Notes: generated from the letters alone by a model not told the origin. Counted from the first letter of the stretch, positions 35,240 to 48,800 are shown. The stretch is DNA of 64,000 bases from Zeus faber (GCA_960531495.1 OY482851.1:16456321-16520320), one strand, 5' to 3'. Made by a program: numbers and translations.

Positions 35240-36337
35240 TTTCTTTCAATATTGGGAAGGACTCAAATCTGCAGGTCTGTTTGTTCCCAGAACATTCTGT
35301 ACAAATAATTAAACTACTTAAAAAAAAAAAAAAAAAAAGTGAAGATGCGGTTTAACAGCACGTGTGCTCTGAGCAGCATTCAGGGCAGAAGTACAGATCA
35401 TGGGTTTGAAAGGCTCCTCGGATTGGTAAACACCGCTGCCACCTAGTGAAGAAGCGCTGCCAATAGGGTCGTATGTTGGAGAATAATAATGGAGGTTTTG
35501 TTTTTTAATAATTCACCAAAAATATGCATGGCTGGTCAACCAATTCCATCTCACTGGATTTCTACAATTTGCTGTAACCTTCAGGAGATGTTTTCTGCAA
35601 ATGTGCATTTAATACAGTGGGGAATACCATATGTAGGTCCAGGCAACGAAAACATAACATGGATATTTGACATAACGCCAAATCAGATTTTATGACTTTC
35701 TTTAAATATATAACAGTTTCAAAACTCTACCTGTCACCAGTCTTAAATAAATCGTAAGGACACAATGAAACCAAACATAAGCACTTCAACAATCACAAAA
35801 GGAAAAACAGTTTACAAGACTCAATTTTCCAACAGCGCCAAAGTCTCGAATAAAAATGTGTGAGAGGAAAATCAATGTCCTTTGGAACTACATTGTCACA
35901 GTTCAAACAATATTCTTTTGTAAAGTAAATCATATTCATTTAACAAAATGTTCATCTCAGCAAAGTAGATCTCTGTAAAAAGTAAAATATATCTGTAATA
36001 ATACACGTTCTTAGCGAGAATTCAGGTTTGCTGTACACTCTGCAGGAGCATACTTCATCTGCAATATTTACTCAAAAAGTGAGTTAGTCTCTCATTTTCC
36101 CTTTTACGAGACTGTTCTGATAGAGTCCGCTTGAAGATTGACCGAGTGCCTTGAAAGTTGTGGCTCAGAGTCGTCTCAGGTCTCAGTCCGTAGTATTGAA
36201 GTAAACACGAGGACGGCCCGCTCTCCGACGCTATTCTACACGGTCGGTCGGGCCCCACCGTTTCGCCGTCGGGGGGCTGGCTTCGCCGGCCACCGCTCAT
36301 CAGTCGTACGCCGTCGCGGCACTCTCCGGGGCGTCCC
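35240..36337 (-). other. Probable 3' UTR / downstream region of c2orf68 homologue
   Basis: No coding exon is seen. The c2orf68 stop is at 36338-36340, so its 3' UTR extends leftward. No canonical AATAAA on the minus strand was located; ATTAAA-type signals (TTTAAT on plus) occur near 35508 and 35597. A poly-A run lies at 35321-35338. Confidence 0.4.
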
Positions 36338-37704
36338 TCAGGGCTTGTCTCGTCTTTTGTCCATTTCTTTTTTAATCCGGGCCCTAAGCGCTGCCCTCAT
36401 CGCCGGGTCCAGGACGTTCTTCGCCGCAACACGTTTCACGACATTCTCTGGCCTGTCCTCCTGAGGCAGAGAAAAGACGCAACTCAGCCCACCGGCACTG
36501 GTATGCTCAAAGGACAACACCGAAACGTGGAGAGATGAACGGAGGAAAGAACGTGCAAACCTTGTGGACAATGAAGGAGGTTATCGTGCCGAAGTCGTCC
36601 AAATAGTCCAGCCAGAACAGTTCGGTTCCATGGCATTCTGGTTCTGTACTTGACCCACTCTCATTCCAGTCTTCCGTTTCGACACCAACACCCGACTCTG
36701 ACCCAGCTAAAAAGAAAAAAAAAAAAAAGGAGAAAGAAAAAAAATGAACCTATGCACTAGTTAGTCAGTCACTTAACAGCCACCATCAAATGTAGAAAAG
36801 TAAAACAACGATATGCATTCCTACTTCTTCTGCGAGGGTGGTACACTTGGATGTCAGGGCGACGGGGGCGTCTGGGGGTGGTGGCATGCCTCTGCCGCTG
36901 AAGCTCCTTGGCCTGCTTCACCTCCTTGTCATAGTCATCTCTAAAAATGGTGGAAAATTTAAATCACGGCCTGGGTTTGGAGGAATAGCTTTCCTCCTGG
37001 AAGCGGCACACACAGCATATAATATATTGTCATACAATACAATATACTGTGTGCTGTACTATACTGTATAATGTAATATACTGTATGGCACAATACTGTG
37101 TAAAACTGTATAATATACTGTATAGCACAATACTGTATAATACTATACAATATAATATACTGTATAGCACAATACTGTATATATATGATATTGTTATGAC
37201 CATTTTGTTTTCAACCCTGGTACACACAGTATATAAACAGTATACATTTCAGTGTTTCATACTTTTGACAGTGTGAATTGTTTATACAGAGGTACAATAG
37301 GTCTGTCCGTCTGTCCGTCTACACGATCGATCTCTCCATGTTGTGACTGACTGAGTGGGCGGTGCTCAACGATAACTTATGTTCCTCATGATCACTGCAT
37401 TCTAATTGTTCGGATTAATCTCCAGTCACTGTGCGAAAAAACAACAACAACAACAACAATAGAAGCGTGCTAACTACAACAGCAATAGAAGCGTGTTAGC
37501 TACAACAACAATATAAACGTGTTAGCTACAGCAACCACAGAAGCGTGTTAGCTACAACAACAATAGAAGCGTGTTAGCTAAACAGGGAGATCACCTGGCA
37601 ATCTGGTTCCGCCGAATATGGTGCAGGAAGCCGTGGCTCATATCCAAACGGCCCCCGCGCTTGTATTTCAAGTCGTGCGCGTCGTCGTCCTTTAAAATCT
37701 CCAT
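36338..37704 (-). CDS. c2orf68: UPF0561 protein C2orf68 homologue
   Basis: Function is unknown; this is a conserved vertebrate protein. Four exons on the minus strand: 37704-37595, 36940-36825, 36706-36561, 36460-36338; 164 residues, GT-AG junctions, phases agree. Exon 1 encodes KRGGRLDMSHGFLHHIRRNQ and exon 2 begins RDDYDKEVKQAKELQRQRH, both closely matching human C2orf68. The middle is acidic and Ser/Gly-rich, followed by LFWLDYLDDFGTITSFIVHK. The C-terminus holds a basic helix ending KEMDKRRDKP. No signal peptide or membrane segment is visible. The gene lies head-to-head with usp39, 735 bases apart, and is linked to USP39 in human 2p11.2. Intron 1 contains a 26-base tandem repeat and intron 2 is short with poly-A. 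Confidence 0.93.
37018..37190 (+). repeat. ATACTGTATAGCACA tandem repeat
   Basis: Imperfect short tandem repeat built from 'atactgta' and 'tagcacaat' blocks, in c2orf68 intron 1. Confidence 0.85.
37450..37579 (+). repeat. 26-base tandem repeat, five copies
   Basis: Unit of the form acaacaacaatagaagcgtg plus ttagct, repeated at 37450, 37476, 37502, 37528 and 37554 with a few substitutions. It lies just inside intron 1 of the c2orf68 homologue. Confidence 0.9.
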
Positions 37705-38439
37705 TTCCCTCGAACTGATCAGATATTTGAACTCAACATGTCAACGACTCCATGACGTTAACGCGACGCTCCGCAGCCACTGAACCCCACACAAAGCGTC
37801 ACTCGCACAAATCGCTGTCCAAGTCCATTTATTCCGGGGTTTCCGGATAACTTCGTCGTCCAGAAATGAGGATTCAGGACTCAGGACACTTTATTCGCCC
37901 CGCACGTCATATAAATTCGATAAATGGTGAATGTTTGATAAAAGTGACAAGTATGACAAAATGGAAATGATATTAAAAAAAAGACCCAGAGGCGTTGCAA
38001 AACAAAAAGGAAGAGAAAAGGAAAAAAGTCTACACATAATCTAAATCGGGAAAAAGAAATTTGCCACAACGCAAAAAATACGAGAGAAAATACACAACAA
38101 TAAATACATTTATGTGAATATGTGTTAATGAATGAACAGTGTCAGTGTGCAGTAGAGTGCGTTTAATATAATGCTTTCTTATGCGCTTCTCGAGTAAATG
38201 TTTTTTTTTTTATTATGAATAACCCAATTATGAAAAAAATATCCAGAATACATTCGTCGGTTACATCCACCGAGTCTGTATAAATTAAAAGCGTATAGTA
38301 AAAAGTAAACCCCGGGTTGGTTTTTGTCGGACGTTTTATTATTCAGCGATCGTCGCCGCGAGTTTTGTTTCGACGCGCACGGCGCGGAGCTGTTGAAGGA
38401 GACTGAATCATTTTTAAAACGCTTAAAACAACTTATTTA
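37705..38439. promoter_or_regulatory. Bidirectional promoter region c2orf68 / usp39
   Basis: Only 735 bases separate the two start codons. The usp39-proximal 38320-38440 is CpG-rich (gatcgtcgccgcgag) and is the likely usp39 promoter. The middle is A/T-rich and includes a segment 'gacactttattcgccc' that looks like a repeat remnant. No TATA box can be assigned. Confidence 0.5.
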
Positions 38440-41400
38440 ATGGAGTCTTTGAAGCGAGAAAGAGACGTTCTGGATGACGAGGAGGACGATGATGACGAAG
38501 AAGAAGGAGGCAAGTTACTATCAACTTTAACGTAGATTAGCCGCTAGCTAGCAGCGATACAAACGTGCGCTTATTGCGTGTGATTATGTTACGGCGCCCA
38601 GCGAACGATCGAAAAATGGACATTCGACTCGAGAACCATGTGATGGAACACATCCCCCAAAACAAAACCACGTGCGTTCCAAACACTGTTGCCTTTACAG
38701 TTAGCTTGTTTAAGCTAACGTGCTAATTCTTCCTCTCGCGTTTGAACAGTGGCTCGCATCATTTTAATGTTACATTAGCGCCCCCCTACGACATTACTGC
38801 ATTATTGCATGCATGCATTGCATTTATATCGTGTGTGTGTGTGTGTGTCTGTCTATCTAATCTCTCTGCTTGCTGTCACAGTGGCGGTTAAAGTTCGCAG
38901 AGGACGCGACACAGAAGACCGCCGGAGCCGTCACTGTCCCTACCTCGACACCATCAACAGGTACTGGTTTATCATGACTGTAAAGACCGTTTATAATGTT
39001 CCAGTCCCTTCCGACCTGCTGTTCCGTATTGCTGCCCCAATCGTCCGCTGTTCTGTTTGTCTCGCCCACAGGAGCGTTCTTGACTTTGATTTTGAGAAGC
39101 TGTGCTCCATCTCCCTCTCGCACATCAACGTGTACGCCTGTCTCATATGTGGCAAATACTTTCAAGGTGGGCGGAGAATCCCATTCATCAGGCGACCAAG
39201 AGACTCGGCCTGAGCCGGACCCTTTTTCATCTTCTGTTCGTGCATGTTTCTCCCTCAGGTAGAGGTCTCAAGTCCCATGCCTACACTCACAGTGTACAGT
39301 TCACCCACCACGTCTTCCTCAACCTGCATACGCTCAAGTTCTACTGCCTCCCTGACAACTACGAAATCATTGACTCCTCGCTAGAAGACATCACGGTGAG
39401 TCAGTAGGTGCTGTCGGTGATGGCCGGTGGACGTTATTGAATCAGATGTCTGCGATTTCGGGCTTCAAACTAGATTCAAAAATCAAGAGGTATATTTGTC
39501 ACATACGTTCATACATATATGCAGGGGAATGTCTTTGCAACGCACCTGGTGATTATGCACATAAATACTAAAATGGGCGCAATGAGCACGAGGCGCTCTC
39601 ACAGGCGACCGCAAGGGGTGGCAATTCTGGATTCTATAATTATAAAATAGTATTCATTGTCTGTGTTGTATATACTTTTAAATCATTCTAAAAAAACATA
39701 CCTTATGGAGATGTGAACTTGGTCTGCAACAATGTTTATGTAGGTGGTACGTTTCAAAGTAACATCCAGATGAATGCCAGGACCCAAGGTTTCCCAACAG
39801 AACATTGCATCAGCATCAGACCGCCTCTGCCGTTTTGCCTTGTGACAGTTGTATTCTCCGTTTCACCTGAACTATCTCACCCCACGCAACTATCTGAGCG
39901 GCTAGGATTTCTAACACACAGGACTAGTCTTGAGTGTAAAGTAAAGCGTTGACTTAGTCTTGTGCTGTGACTATATCTTGGCATTTCTCTGTCCGTAGTA
40001 TGTGCTGAAGCCCACCTTTACCAAGCAGCACATCTCAGGGCTGGACAAGCAGGGAAAACTGTATCGAGCCTACGACGGCACCACCTATCTTCCAGGTATC
40101 GTAGGGCTCAACAACATCAAGGCCAACGACTACGCCAATGTGGTTTTACAGGTATGCATGCCGCTTGCCCGTAGACTGACCATGAGGACTTGTGTTTCTC
40201 GGAGTGGATATTGGAACGTTTTTTTTCCCCTTAAAATTTCAGGCTTTGTCCAATGTTCCTCCTCTGCGGAACTACTTCCTGGAGGAGGAGAACTACCGGG
40301 GCATCCGCAGGCCCCCGGGAGACATCATGTTCCTCTTGGTGCAGAGGTTTGGCGAGTTGATGCGCAAACTCTGGAATCCCAGAAACTTCAAGGCCCATGT
40401 GTCTCCGCATGAGATGCTGCAAGCCGTCGTGCTGTGCAGCAAGAAGAATTTTCAGATCACCAAGCAAGGTAATGCGTCCCGTCGGATCGATTGTCTCCGA
40501 CATATATTTAGAATTGAAGAAAAATAAATAGGCCATGTAGACCTATCTGTGAATGATCTGATACTGTAACTTTTACTTACTGTAGACTAACCACCTCCCC
40601 ATATGGGGCTCACTGGTTAGCATAGTGCTGCTGCTTAATGGTAACTTTGTGTAGATAGCTAGTATACACATGTGTTATTTCTCATTTTAATTTTTTCTTT
40701 TGTGTTTTTGATGCACTGTTTTTTGCTGCTGTAATGCCTGAATTTCTCTCCAGGTATTAATAAAGTGTTTTCTTTCATCACCGCTCTCTGTCTTACAGGC
40801 GATGCCGTAGACTTTCTTTCTTGGTTCTTGAATGCTCTGCATAATGCTCTTGGGGGCACAAAGAAAAAACCTTGTAAGTATCACAGACAGGCAGGACTTC
40901 ACAGTGTAGCTTAAGACAATGGCTCCTTTGTGGGAAATTCACAAGTTTCTTCAGTCAAGTTCACAAATCTGTTGAATTTGCAATTCATGGCCTGGTCTTC
41001 GAGAAGATGATGCCAAATTAATATAAAGTTGCTTTCACACATGCACTGCAACCCTGAAATTATCTGGACATTACCCGGAGAAGCTGTATGTGAATGCTTT
41101 GTACTCCTTTCTGCTTTCCTTTATATTCCTTTCCAATCTTACGTTTATATTGTGGAACCGTCCGAATACATGGAGTGTCAACGCAGAAAAAGATCAGTCA
41201 GTAGCCTCGTGTCTGACACGGACAATCTCTGTTTTCTGCTATATGTGTGAAAGGGCAACTCCTGGACAATGACAGAAATCATTATCCGGACATTGTCTGG
41301 AGTTCATGTGTGGAAGTAGCTTAAGTTGTAATATCAGTTTAGTAACTTTGTAATATTAAAAACAATTCATTCTTTTATGAACTTCTTTTAAAGATGAGTC

Positions 41401-43608
41401 TTAGATAAAAGTTTAATTGACTTGCAACAATTCCCCAATGGCCAAAAGCAAGCTTTTGGAACTAACACAGGCAACGTGTTCCCGAATTTATGCCCTCCTT
41501 TTTTTTTTTCTGCCGTTATAGCGATCATCACGAAAGTATTCCAAGGCTCCATGCGGATCTTTTCCAAAAAGCTTCCCCACCCAGATTTAGTGAGTTAATT
41601 ATTTGTTTCATACTGTTATGTTGTATTTTCAGTCCATGTATTTATTTTATAAGCCGATTATTTAACCATTTCACATTTTGCTTCAAACCAGAATAAACAG
41701 ATGTTTTCAGTTCGTTTCTGAAGTTGATCGAAAATATTCAGTTCTCGTTGATTTTAAAAAAACAAAACATTTTTCAATCCATTTTTCCAGCCCCCAGAGG
41801 AGAAAGAGGCATTGCTATTGAAAGAAGAATACCAGGAGGAGACATCAGAGTCCACTTTCCTCTTCTTGACCCTTGACCTTCCCACAGCACCGCTCTACAA
41901 GGATGAGAAGGAGCAGCTTATCATCCCACAGGTCCCCCTCTTCAACATCCTGGCAAAGTTCAACGGCAGCACAGAAAAGGTGTGTTGATGAGACTTGGGG
42001 CGATCGTGCAAAATTCCAATCGCCGATCGTTTGGGAGTCGGCGATTGGAATTTCAGACGGGCGGAAGGTGCCCTTTTTATCAGGTCCTTTTTATTTTGAA
42101 TTAAAAAAAAAAAAAAAATTACAGCATGAATGGGCGTCAAGGTAACTGATTGTCTGCGCAAGAGTGCTGCTCCGTTTGATCAAAATGGCAAAATGCCTAG
42201 AACTGGAGCTGGGGGACCATGTGCCTTTTCTTTGTGCTTTGAGCATCTGCCCCTTTTTAAGTCTGCACAGTACTGTAGAGCTAGAAAGTGAGACCCGATC
42301 ACCAGTGACATGACAGCTCTGAGAGGGAGGGGGCAAAGCCCCCCCCGCTCCAGTTTCAGAGCATGGTAAACTGCACTCACACTGTTTCAATGCTCAGATT
42401 TTTCCTGGCGGATAATTTATATATATTTTTTAAATCGTCTTATCTTCAGTGTCAATGGCGATTAATGGAGTGGAGAGACGATTTAATCATAAATCTGCCC
42501 AAGCCTAAAGTAGATCCAGCAAAAACTCTGAACCAAACAATAATTACTCCACAACAATGTTGAACATATTATTGTCATTAAAGGACATGAGGTTTGTAAA
42601 CTTTGATTGGATGTGGAAATTAGTTTGTCATAAAATGCCTTGGCTCTTGTGAAAGTTGATCCTTGAACGTTGTTTGTTTTCAGGAGTATAAAACCTACAA
42701 AGAGAATTTTCTCAAGAGGTTTCAGTTGACCAAACTACCTCCGTACCTCATCTTCTGCATCAAAAGATTCACCAAGAACAACTTCTTCGTGGAGAAAAAC
42801 CCCACCATCGTCAACTTTCCAATCACGTAGGTTTTGAATATGAACAATGCTGCATTATTTTTTATTTTTTTGAGTCTGACGTTCTTACTGAGGAAATGTT
42901 TTGCTCGTTTTTAAATCGCGACTTTGTTTTTACTTTTGCTCCAACAGAAACGTCGACCTCCGCGAATATTTGCCGGACGAGGTTCAGGCGACCGAGAAGA
43001 ACACCACGTACGACCTGGTGGCCAATGTGGTGCATGACGGAAAACCAACAGAGGGCGCGTACAGGATACATGTCTTGCATCATGTAGGTGTTAAAAGGTT
43101 TTGACTGACTGCCTTTGTCAGTAAATGACAACGCACTACAAACAGGGGAACCTGTGATTGATGGTGTGAACATCAGGTCGTGCAGGGTTCAGCGGTGCTG
43201 TCGTTTTTTTCTTCTCGTAGGGAACAGGGAAGTGGTACGAGATGCAGGACCTCCAGGTGACGGACATTCTCCCCCAGATGATTACGTTGTCAGAAGCCTA
43301 CATTCAGGCAAGTGCATTTATTAACGGGAACGACGCTTCTGTATTTGGGGCCGTGCGCTCCCTGGGTGTTTTGAAACAGTTCCATGAGTCAGGACCACAT
43401 TTTTTCTTGAGACATTGCAAAGATAGCTTGAGGATTTTTTTTTGTTTTTGTTTTTGTTTTTTTTCCTAAGTATTTAAGTCATATTGGATTAAAAAATGGA
43501 TAGAAACGTTCATCATTCTTTTAAATCTACTTTCAATTGTTATTTTTTTTCCAGATCTGGAAAAGACGGGAGGGTGATGATGACGCAAACAACCACACGG
43601 GGGCATAA
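38440..43608 (+). CDS. usp39: U4/U6.U5 tri-snRNP-associated protein 2 (USP39)
   Basis: Usp39 is a nuclear splicing factor needed for tri-snRNP recruitment and maturation of the spliceosome. Thirteen exons: 38440-38509, 38882-38960, 39072-39166, 39259-39395, 39999-40151, 40243-40468, 40799-40873, 41522-41589, 41791-41979, 42684-42826, 42948-43083, 43221-43307, 43555-43608; 503 residues. The N-terminus is a short acidic run (DDEEDDDDEEE), shorter than the basic/RS region in human (565 residues). The zinc-finger UBP domain is about residues 41-125 (HCPYLDTINR, ACLICGKYFQ, HTHSVQFTHH-type Cys/His pattern). The USP fold is about 155-500. The catalytic Cys position is Asp171 in NNIKANDYAN, so it is a pseudo-protease as in human. 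It ends YIQIWKRREGDDDANNHTGA. Introns 1 and 12 use GC donors, and the gene is tail-to-tail with the saposin gene as in human USP39-SFTPB. Confidence 0.96.
38510..38881 (+). other. usp39: GC-AG intron 1 of usp39
   Basis: Donor GGAG|GCAAGT, acceptor GTCACAG|TGGCG. The phase (one base carried over) is only satisfied by this GC site; nearby GT sites cause an early stop. Confidence 0.7.
39484..39622 (-). repeat. Interspersed repeat, copy B (inverted relative to 15.5 kb)
   Basis: The reverse complement shares 'ccttgcggtcgcctg', 'gtgcataatcaccaggtg', 'tgcatatatgtatgaacg' and 'tatgtgaca' with the element at 15488-15692. It lies in usp39 intron 4. Confidence 0.6.
41026..41323. repeat. Miniature inverted-repeat element in usp39 intron 7
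   Basis: The left end AAGTTGCTTTCACACATGCA and the right end, reverse complemented as AAGCTACTTCCACACATGAA, are imperfect terminal inverted repeats. Inner blocks 'tctggacatt' and 'tccggacatt' recur. No coding capacity. Confidence 0.6.
42011..42053. repeat. Perfect 16-bp inverted repeat, 11-base loop
   Basis: AAATTCCAATCGCCGA at 42011-42026 is the exact reverse complement of 42038-42053. It lies 31 bases after exon 9 of usp39. Confidence 0.9.
43308..43554 (+). other. usp39: GC-AG intron 12 of usp39
   Basis: Donor ATTCAG|GCAAGT, acceptor TTTCCAG|ATCTGG, restoring the conserved YIQIWKRR. Using the GT four bases later would give a divergent, truncated end. Confidence 0.85.
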
Positions 43609-43774
43609 GTATGGCAGTAATCTAACTTTCATTCAGAGGTGGCATATCGATGTGATTGGAGGGTCAAGGGGAAGTGAACTGATAGTGACTGTTTTTGGAA
43701 ATGGAAAAATAAGCGTAAATGTATGTATCCACCTTTTTCTATTTTGAAAGATCTGGAAACACTGAAATTTGTGA

Positions 43775-43780
43775 AATAAA
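43775..43780 (+). terminator. usp39: usp39 polyadenylation signal
   Basis: AATAAA 167 bases after the stop codon; compact 3' UTR. Confidence 0.85.
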
Positions 43781-44179
43781 ACATTCATTTTTCACATTTT
43801 ATCTCCCAAGTGTCGACTTGTCAAACTTTGTCATATGCTCAGCACACACAACTATTTAAGCAATTGAACAGACTGGGAATAATAACACAAGATGTACAAA
43901 GTAGAAAATTTATCCTGTTCATCTTCTTTAATGCATACAGTGCATTAGGCTTATAGGACACTACATCAAAAATGACATTGAAATGATGAAGTTATTAAAA
44001 TCTATAAATTATACCAACAAAGATTAAAACTGCTTACAAATGCAGTAAATGGTCTTTGACTGAATTCCAGCCTCAGTCCTACAAAACATTTCATGCAAGT
44101 TACAAAGATTCAGTGAGAAGTTACGTTGATAAAAAAAAATTGAGTTCAACTAAAGCATTTTTTGCAGGTAGCCCAAGCG

Positions 44180-44897
<718 letters not shown>

Positions 44898-45741
44898 TGC
44901 AGCATTCAGTTGCAGAGCTTGGCAGAGAAGGTTTGCTTCCACTAGATCCACATGAATCTCTCGCAAAAGGCAACACGCTAGGGAATAAAATGGAGAAGGA
45001 AAAACCCATAAGACATTGAGACAGTGCGTAGTGTCAAGTTATTTCATGAAAGTTGTGTTCTTAAAGTGTACTTTCACCCCGAAAGGATTTTGAAAAATTT
45101 GGAATCAATACCCAACACCTGGAAAATGGCCATGGTTTCACAGTCCACACTCAGTCAATACAGACCGGTTGGTGGGGATTTTTTTTCCCCCTTACATTTT
45201 ATTTACATTAGTGAATAAGAGCCAAGAAAAGCACTAATGTCATCATCCTTCCTTCACGCTATGTGCTGATTTAAACGGAATGTGTGGCCCTGCTGAACTA
45301 CACTCACTAGCTGTACTGCAGATTCGATCACATTAGTGCCTCAAATGGCCCTGCACGCAATATCAACTGTGTTTCCTTCCTTGTCTTGAAGTCAATGCGT
45401 GTTGCCAATTACAGGTTTGGTGAGATCTGCCACTTTTTTTGGCTTCACGCTACGTGTTCCTGAGTGTTGCGTGTCGAGCTGCTTCGATGGTGAATGAACA
45501 ACATTAAATTGTGATAGGTTTTCAAATTTATCTTCCCTCCCTTCCCTAAAATAATTCAAATTAATAATGATAAATAAAGGCTCAATAAACACCCAGCCAG
45601 GATAGTCCCATAGTTTATTCTGGCGTGTCGCTCACTCTCACTAAAGTCAATCTAAGTGGTAACAAACTGTAAATATGTTCTGATTATCCTCACGCACTGG
45701 CTGGGATGGTAAATAGATAATTGGTTTGCAATTTAAGGTTG
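44898..45741. other. Intergenic between usp39 and the saposin gene
   Basis: No exon is seen. A second minus-strand AATAAA (TTTATT on plus) occurs at 45614-45619 and may be an alternative end for the saposin gene. Confidence 0.45.
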
Positions 45742-45747
45742 TTTATT
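45742..45747 (-). terminator. Polyadenylation signal of saposin-like gene
   Basis: Minus-strand AATAAA about 65 bases beyond the last in-frame stop at 45812. Confidence 0.6.
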
Positions 45748-45811
45748 CCTCGTGCAAACAGCGAGAGGCACTTCGTCATCTACATGGACTGCATGTGCAG
45801 CGTAATGAAGA

Positions 45812-48800
45812 CTAAAAATCAAAACACCACTTAACATGGAAAAAACTTACACCGCACTTCTGAGCAGTTCCCATATCCCTGCACCAGTAATTTGGTCCCC
45901 GGGTACAGAAGTCCTCAGGAGTTTGCACCTCCTTTGCTGCAACGCACAGACTGGCACTCTTGGGAACGGATACGGGAGAAAGAAGTGTTAAAGGCACGTC
46001 GAGGGGTTGCTCACCGGTTACCGATCAGCGCCCATGTTGTTTTTATGCGTCTGTATCGCTGACGTTGGAAAACATGATCTGTTGTTATCAAGATCTGTGA
46101 TAACATTGATCATTTGTGGCGGGATGTCACATGCCCTCCACTTGATGCATTCCCTACAGAATCCGATCAATCAGCTCACAGCATACACACTACGTTATGC
46201 ATGGCGAATGATCACCTCATTGTTAGATATGTTGGAAACAGCTGTTGGTGGAACTGCCACTTGTGTCCCTTCATCTTCTCTTCCTAACCCTTATTAGGAG
46301 TAAGTGCATGTGCCACCGGAGGGTTCAGGTAGCGACTCGAGTTGAGAGATCGTGGAGCGAGCTGGCTAACTGATTACTAGAAATTCCTCCCACGACAGAT
46401 GGATCACCCCCAAAACCTTATTGACTTTGTAGACATGGTCAGCGGCCAAGGAAAATAACAGCTTATTGTACACGCAAATTCTTTGAGAGCTCAGCAAACA
46501 TTTCCATTTCTCGATGCTGCACTGAGCGTTTGACAAGAAGCCCATTGTTAATAAATCAAGGCAAGATACACACACACACACACACACACACAGCTTTACA
46601 AAATAACTTTTCAGATTTTCCTGAAATCCTCACCTCGCAGGCATCTGGAGCCTCCATCTGGTTTCCCAAAACCTTCTGCAACCTGGACCCAAACAGTGTT
46701 GCAAACACCTCACACTGTAAAAGAAAAAAACAAAACGCATTCGCAGAGGACCGAGGGATCACTTCAGCGATATTTTTAGCACTCGATTGTAACTCTCATT
46801 TTCATCCTGGAAGCATTTCAGTTTCACTCCTGTAAGTTCCAGAGCTACACCCTGGCCCTGACCTTGGGTATCACATTGGGGTATTGAAGGCAGACGGACT
46901 GGAGAAAAGAGGAGGTTTGAGGTTCGGTGGAGTTGAGGCCCAGGTGCAGTCTGCTCAGCGCGGCCACGGTGCGGCAGGAGTCACAGGGAAGTAGCAGCTC
47001 TGGGGAGTCAACAGAGCCAGGGTGTTGAGACATTAGGGAACCGAGAGATCCGTTAATTACCGCCAAATAAGCCCAGCGTCGTCTGAATACGTTGCCCCTC
47101 CCTAACCCGTGCTAGAGCGTCCCTCGAACAGGCAGAGGTGCAGCAGGGCACAGATTGAATGAGGGGCGGCTGACGATAACAGGAAGTCGACGATCTGCTT
47201 TCCGTATTTAATGATGAAGTCGTCGCATTGGTCCTTGTATCTGTGAGGTATGAGGCCGCACACCTGTCCCATCAACTTCACTATGGCTTCCTGCAAGAAA
47301 GAGAGACCGTCATGCATGGCAGATGACGCCGCATGTATAGCGATGAATGAGACTCACCTCGGTCCTGTTTTTAGGCAGCATGTCCTCCAGTTTTTTGATG
47401 ACAAACAAACACAGCGTGCACTGAGGACTGATCTACGAAAAAAGATAGAACACGCTGATTGGAGAGCCATCGTGCCGTGCTTATTTAAAAAACAAAAAAC
47501 AAAACAACAACACAGGGGGTGGGAAACGCTTTTCGGCTCGTCACCTGAACCCGCGTGCCCGTGCCCTCGTTCGAGGCCCTGCTGAATACGTCCGTATCCG
47601 CGACAACCTCGGGAAGTTGAACAACATCCCTCTCCGAATGGAAAGCACAGAGGCCCAGGACCATGCAGGCTTCACCTGGCTTCTACAAAAGGGAGAAGGG
47701 CGATGGCAGAGAGACAAAAAAAGGTGTACAGCCTCGCACGAGGAAAAGGGATTTAAGACCGGCCGGAGATGCACGGTCAAAACCAGGCGATGCCATTCCG
47801 ACGCGTTCAACCCTCACCAGGTGACCGCTGATGTACTGCAGCACTTGGGTCAGATACGCCTTCAACTGTGTCAGGCAGCTGGTTATTTCTTCGTTAGGGA
47901 GACGCCTGCACAGTTGTCCGAGGGTTGTATAGATCACCTCCTGCGCGGGGGGGGGGGGGCACATCACTTGGGTTTAAAATAAAGAAAAAGAGAAACATGC
48001 AATTATAAAGCAGAAGTGAAAGAGGAAGCAGCTTGATGCTTCTTTTATCCCCGGGGAGAACGCGCCGCGACGACGACGACGACAACAGCATGTGCGAGGC
48101 GGAAGGAAGAACGCCAAACGCGGCTCGATGAAACTTAGGCATGCACGTTGTTCGGTATGAAATATAAATGTTACTTTTATTCACACACACATGCAATAAA
48201 ACCTGTACCCGTCCATGTTTGCAGCACATGTCCACGCTTGTCCCTTTTAGAGTGAGAAACTTTGCAGCATAAAACAGCCGTAGTCGCGGCTGAGTGTCTT
48301 TGCTGGAGATCACATCAGTGAACATCTCTATGATCCTGCTGCAGTCTGAGCAAATGTCGGATGTCATGCAGCCACTTTAAATAAATGTCAAATAAATCCA
48401 ACACTCATTTCTGTTATTTAACTGCTGCTCAAAAGACGAGAGCCTTTTTTGATTTTTTCCCTTTCCAAACACTGCATCCATCGGTTTTTAAACATGAATT
48501 CTCTGTTCTGACATAGCAATTGTGCAATGCCTTGCCGTGCTTTTATGCGGTGGCCAGACTCCGCCCTTGGCATGAAACAGTGACTAAATTCCATTGGCAC
48601 TGAAGTGAGAAACTTTGCAGCATAAAAGAGCCGTCGTCTTACCTGGGTGTCTTCGTTGGCGATCATATCAGTGAACGTCTCTATGATCCTGCTGCAGTCT
48701 GAGCAAATGTCAGATGTCTGGGTCACAGAAACACAGACATGTTATGACTAAGACATATTGATGCAACGCGGGTAATAATAAGGAAAGATTTAATCGTAAC

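Noticed and set aside
37450..37579. Evenly spaced repeats resembling a CRISPR array
   Set aside because: Eukaryotic intron; units are contiguous 26-base tandem copies without unique spacers.
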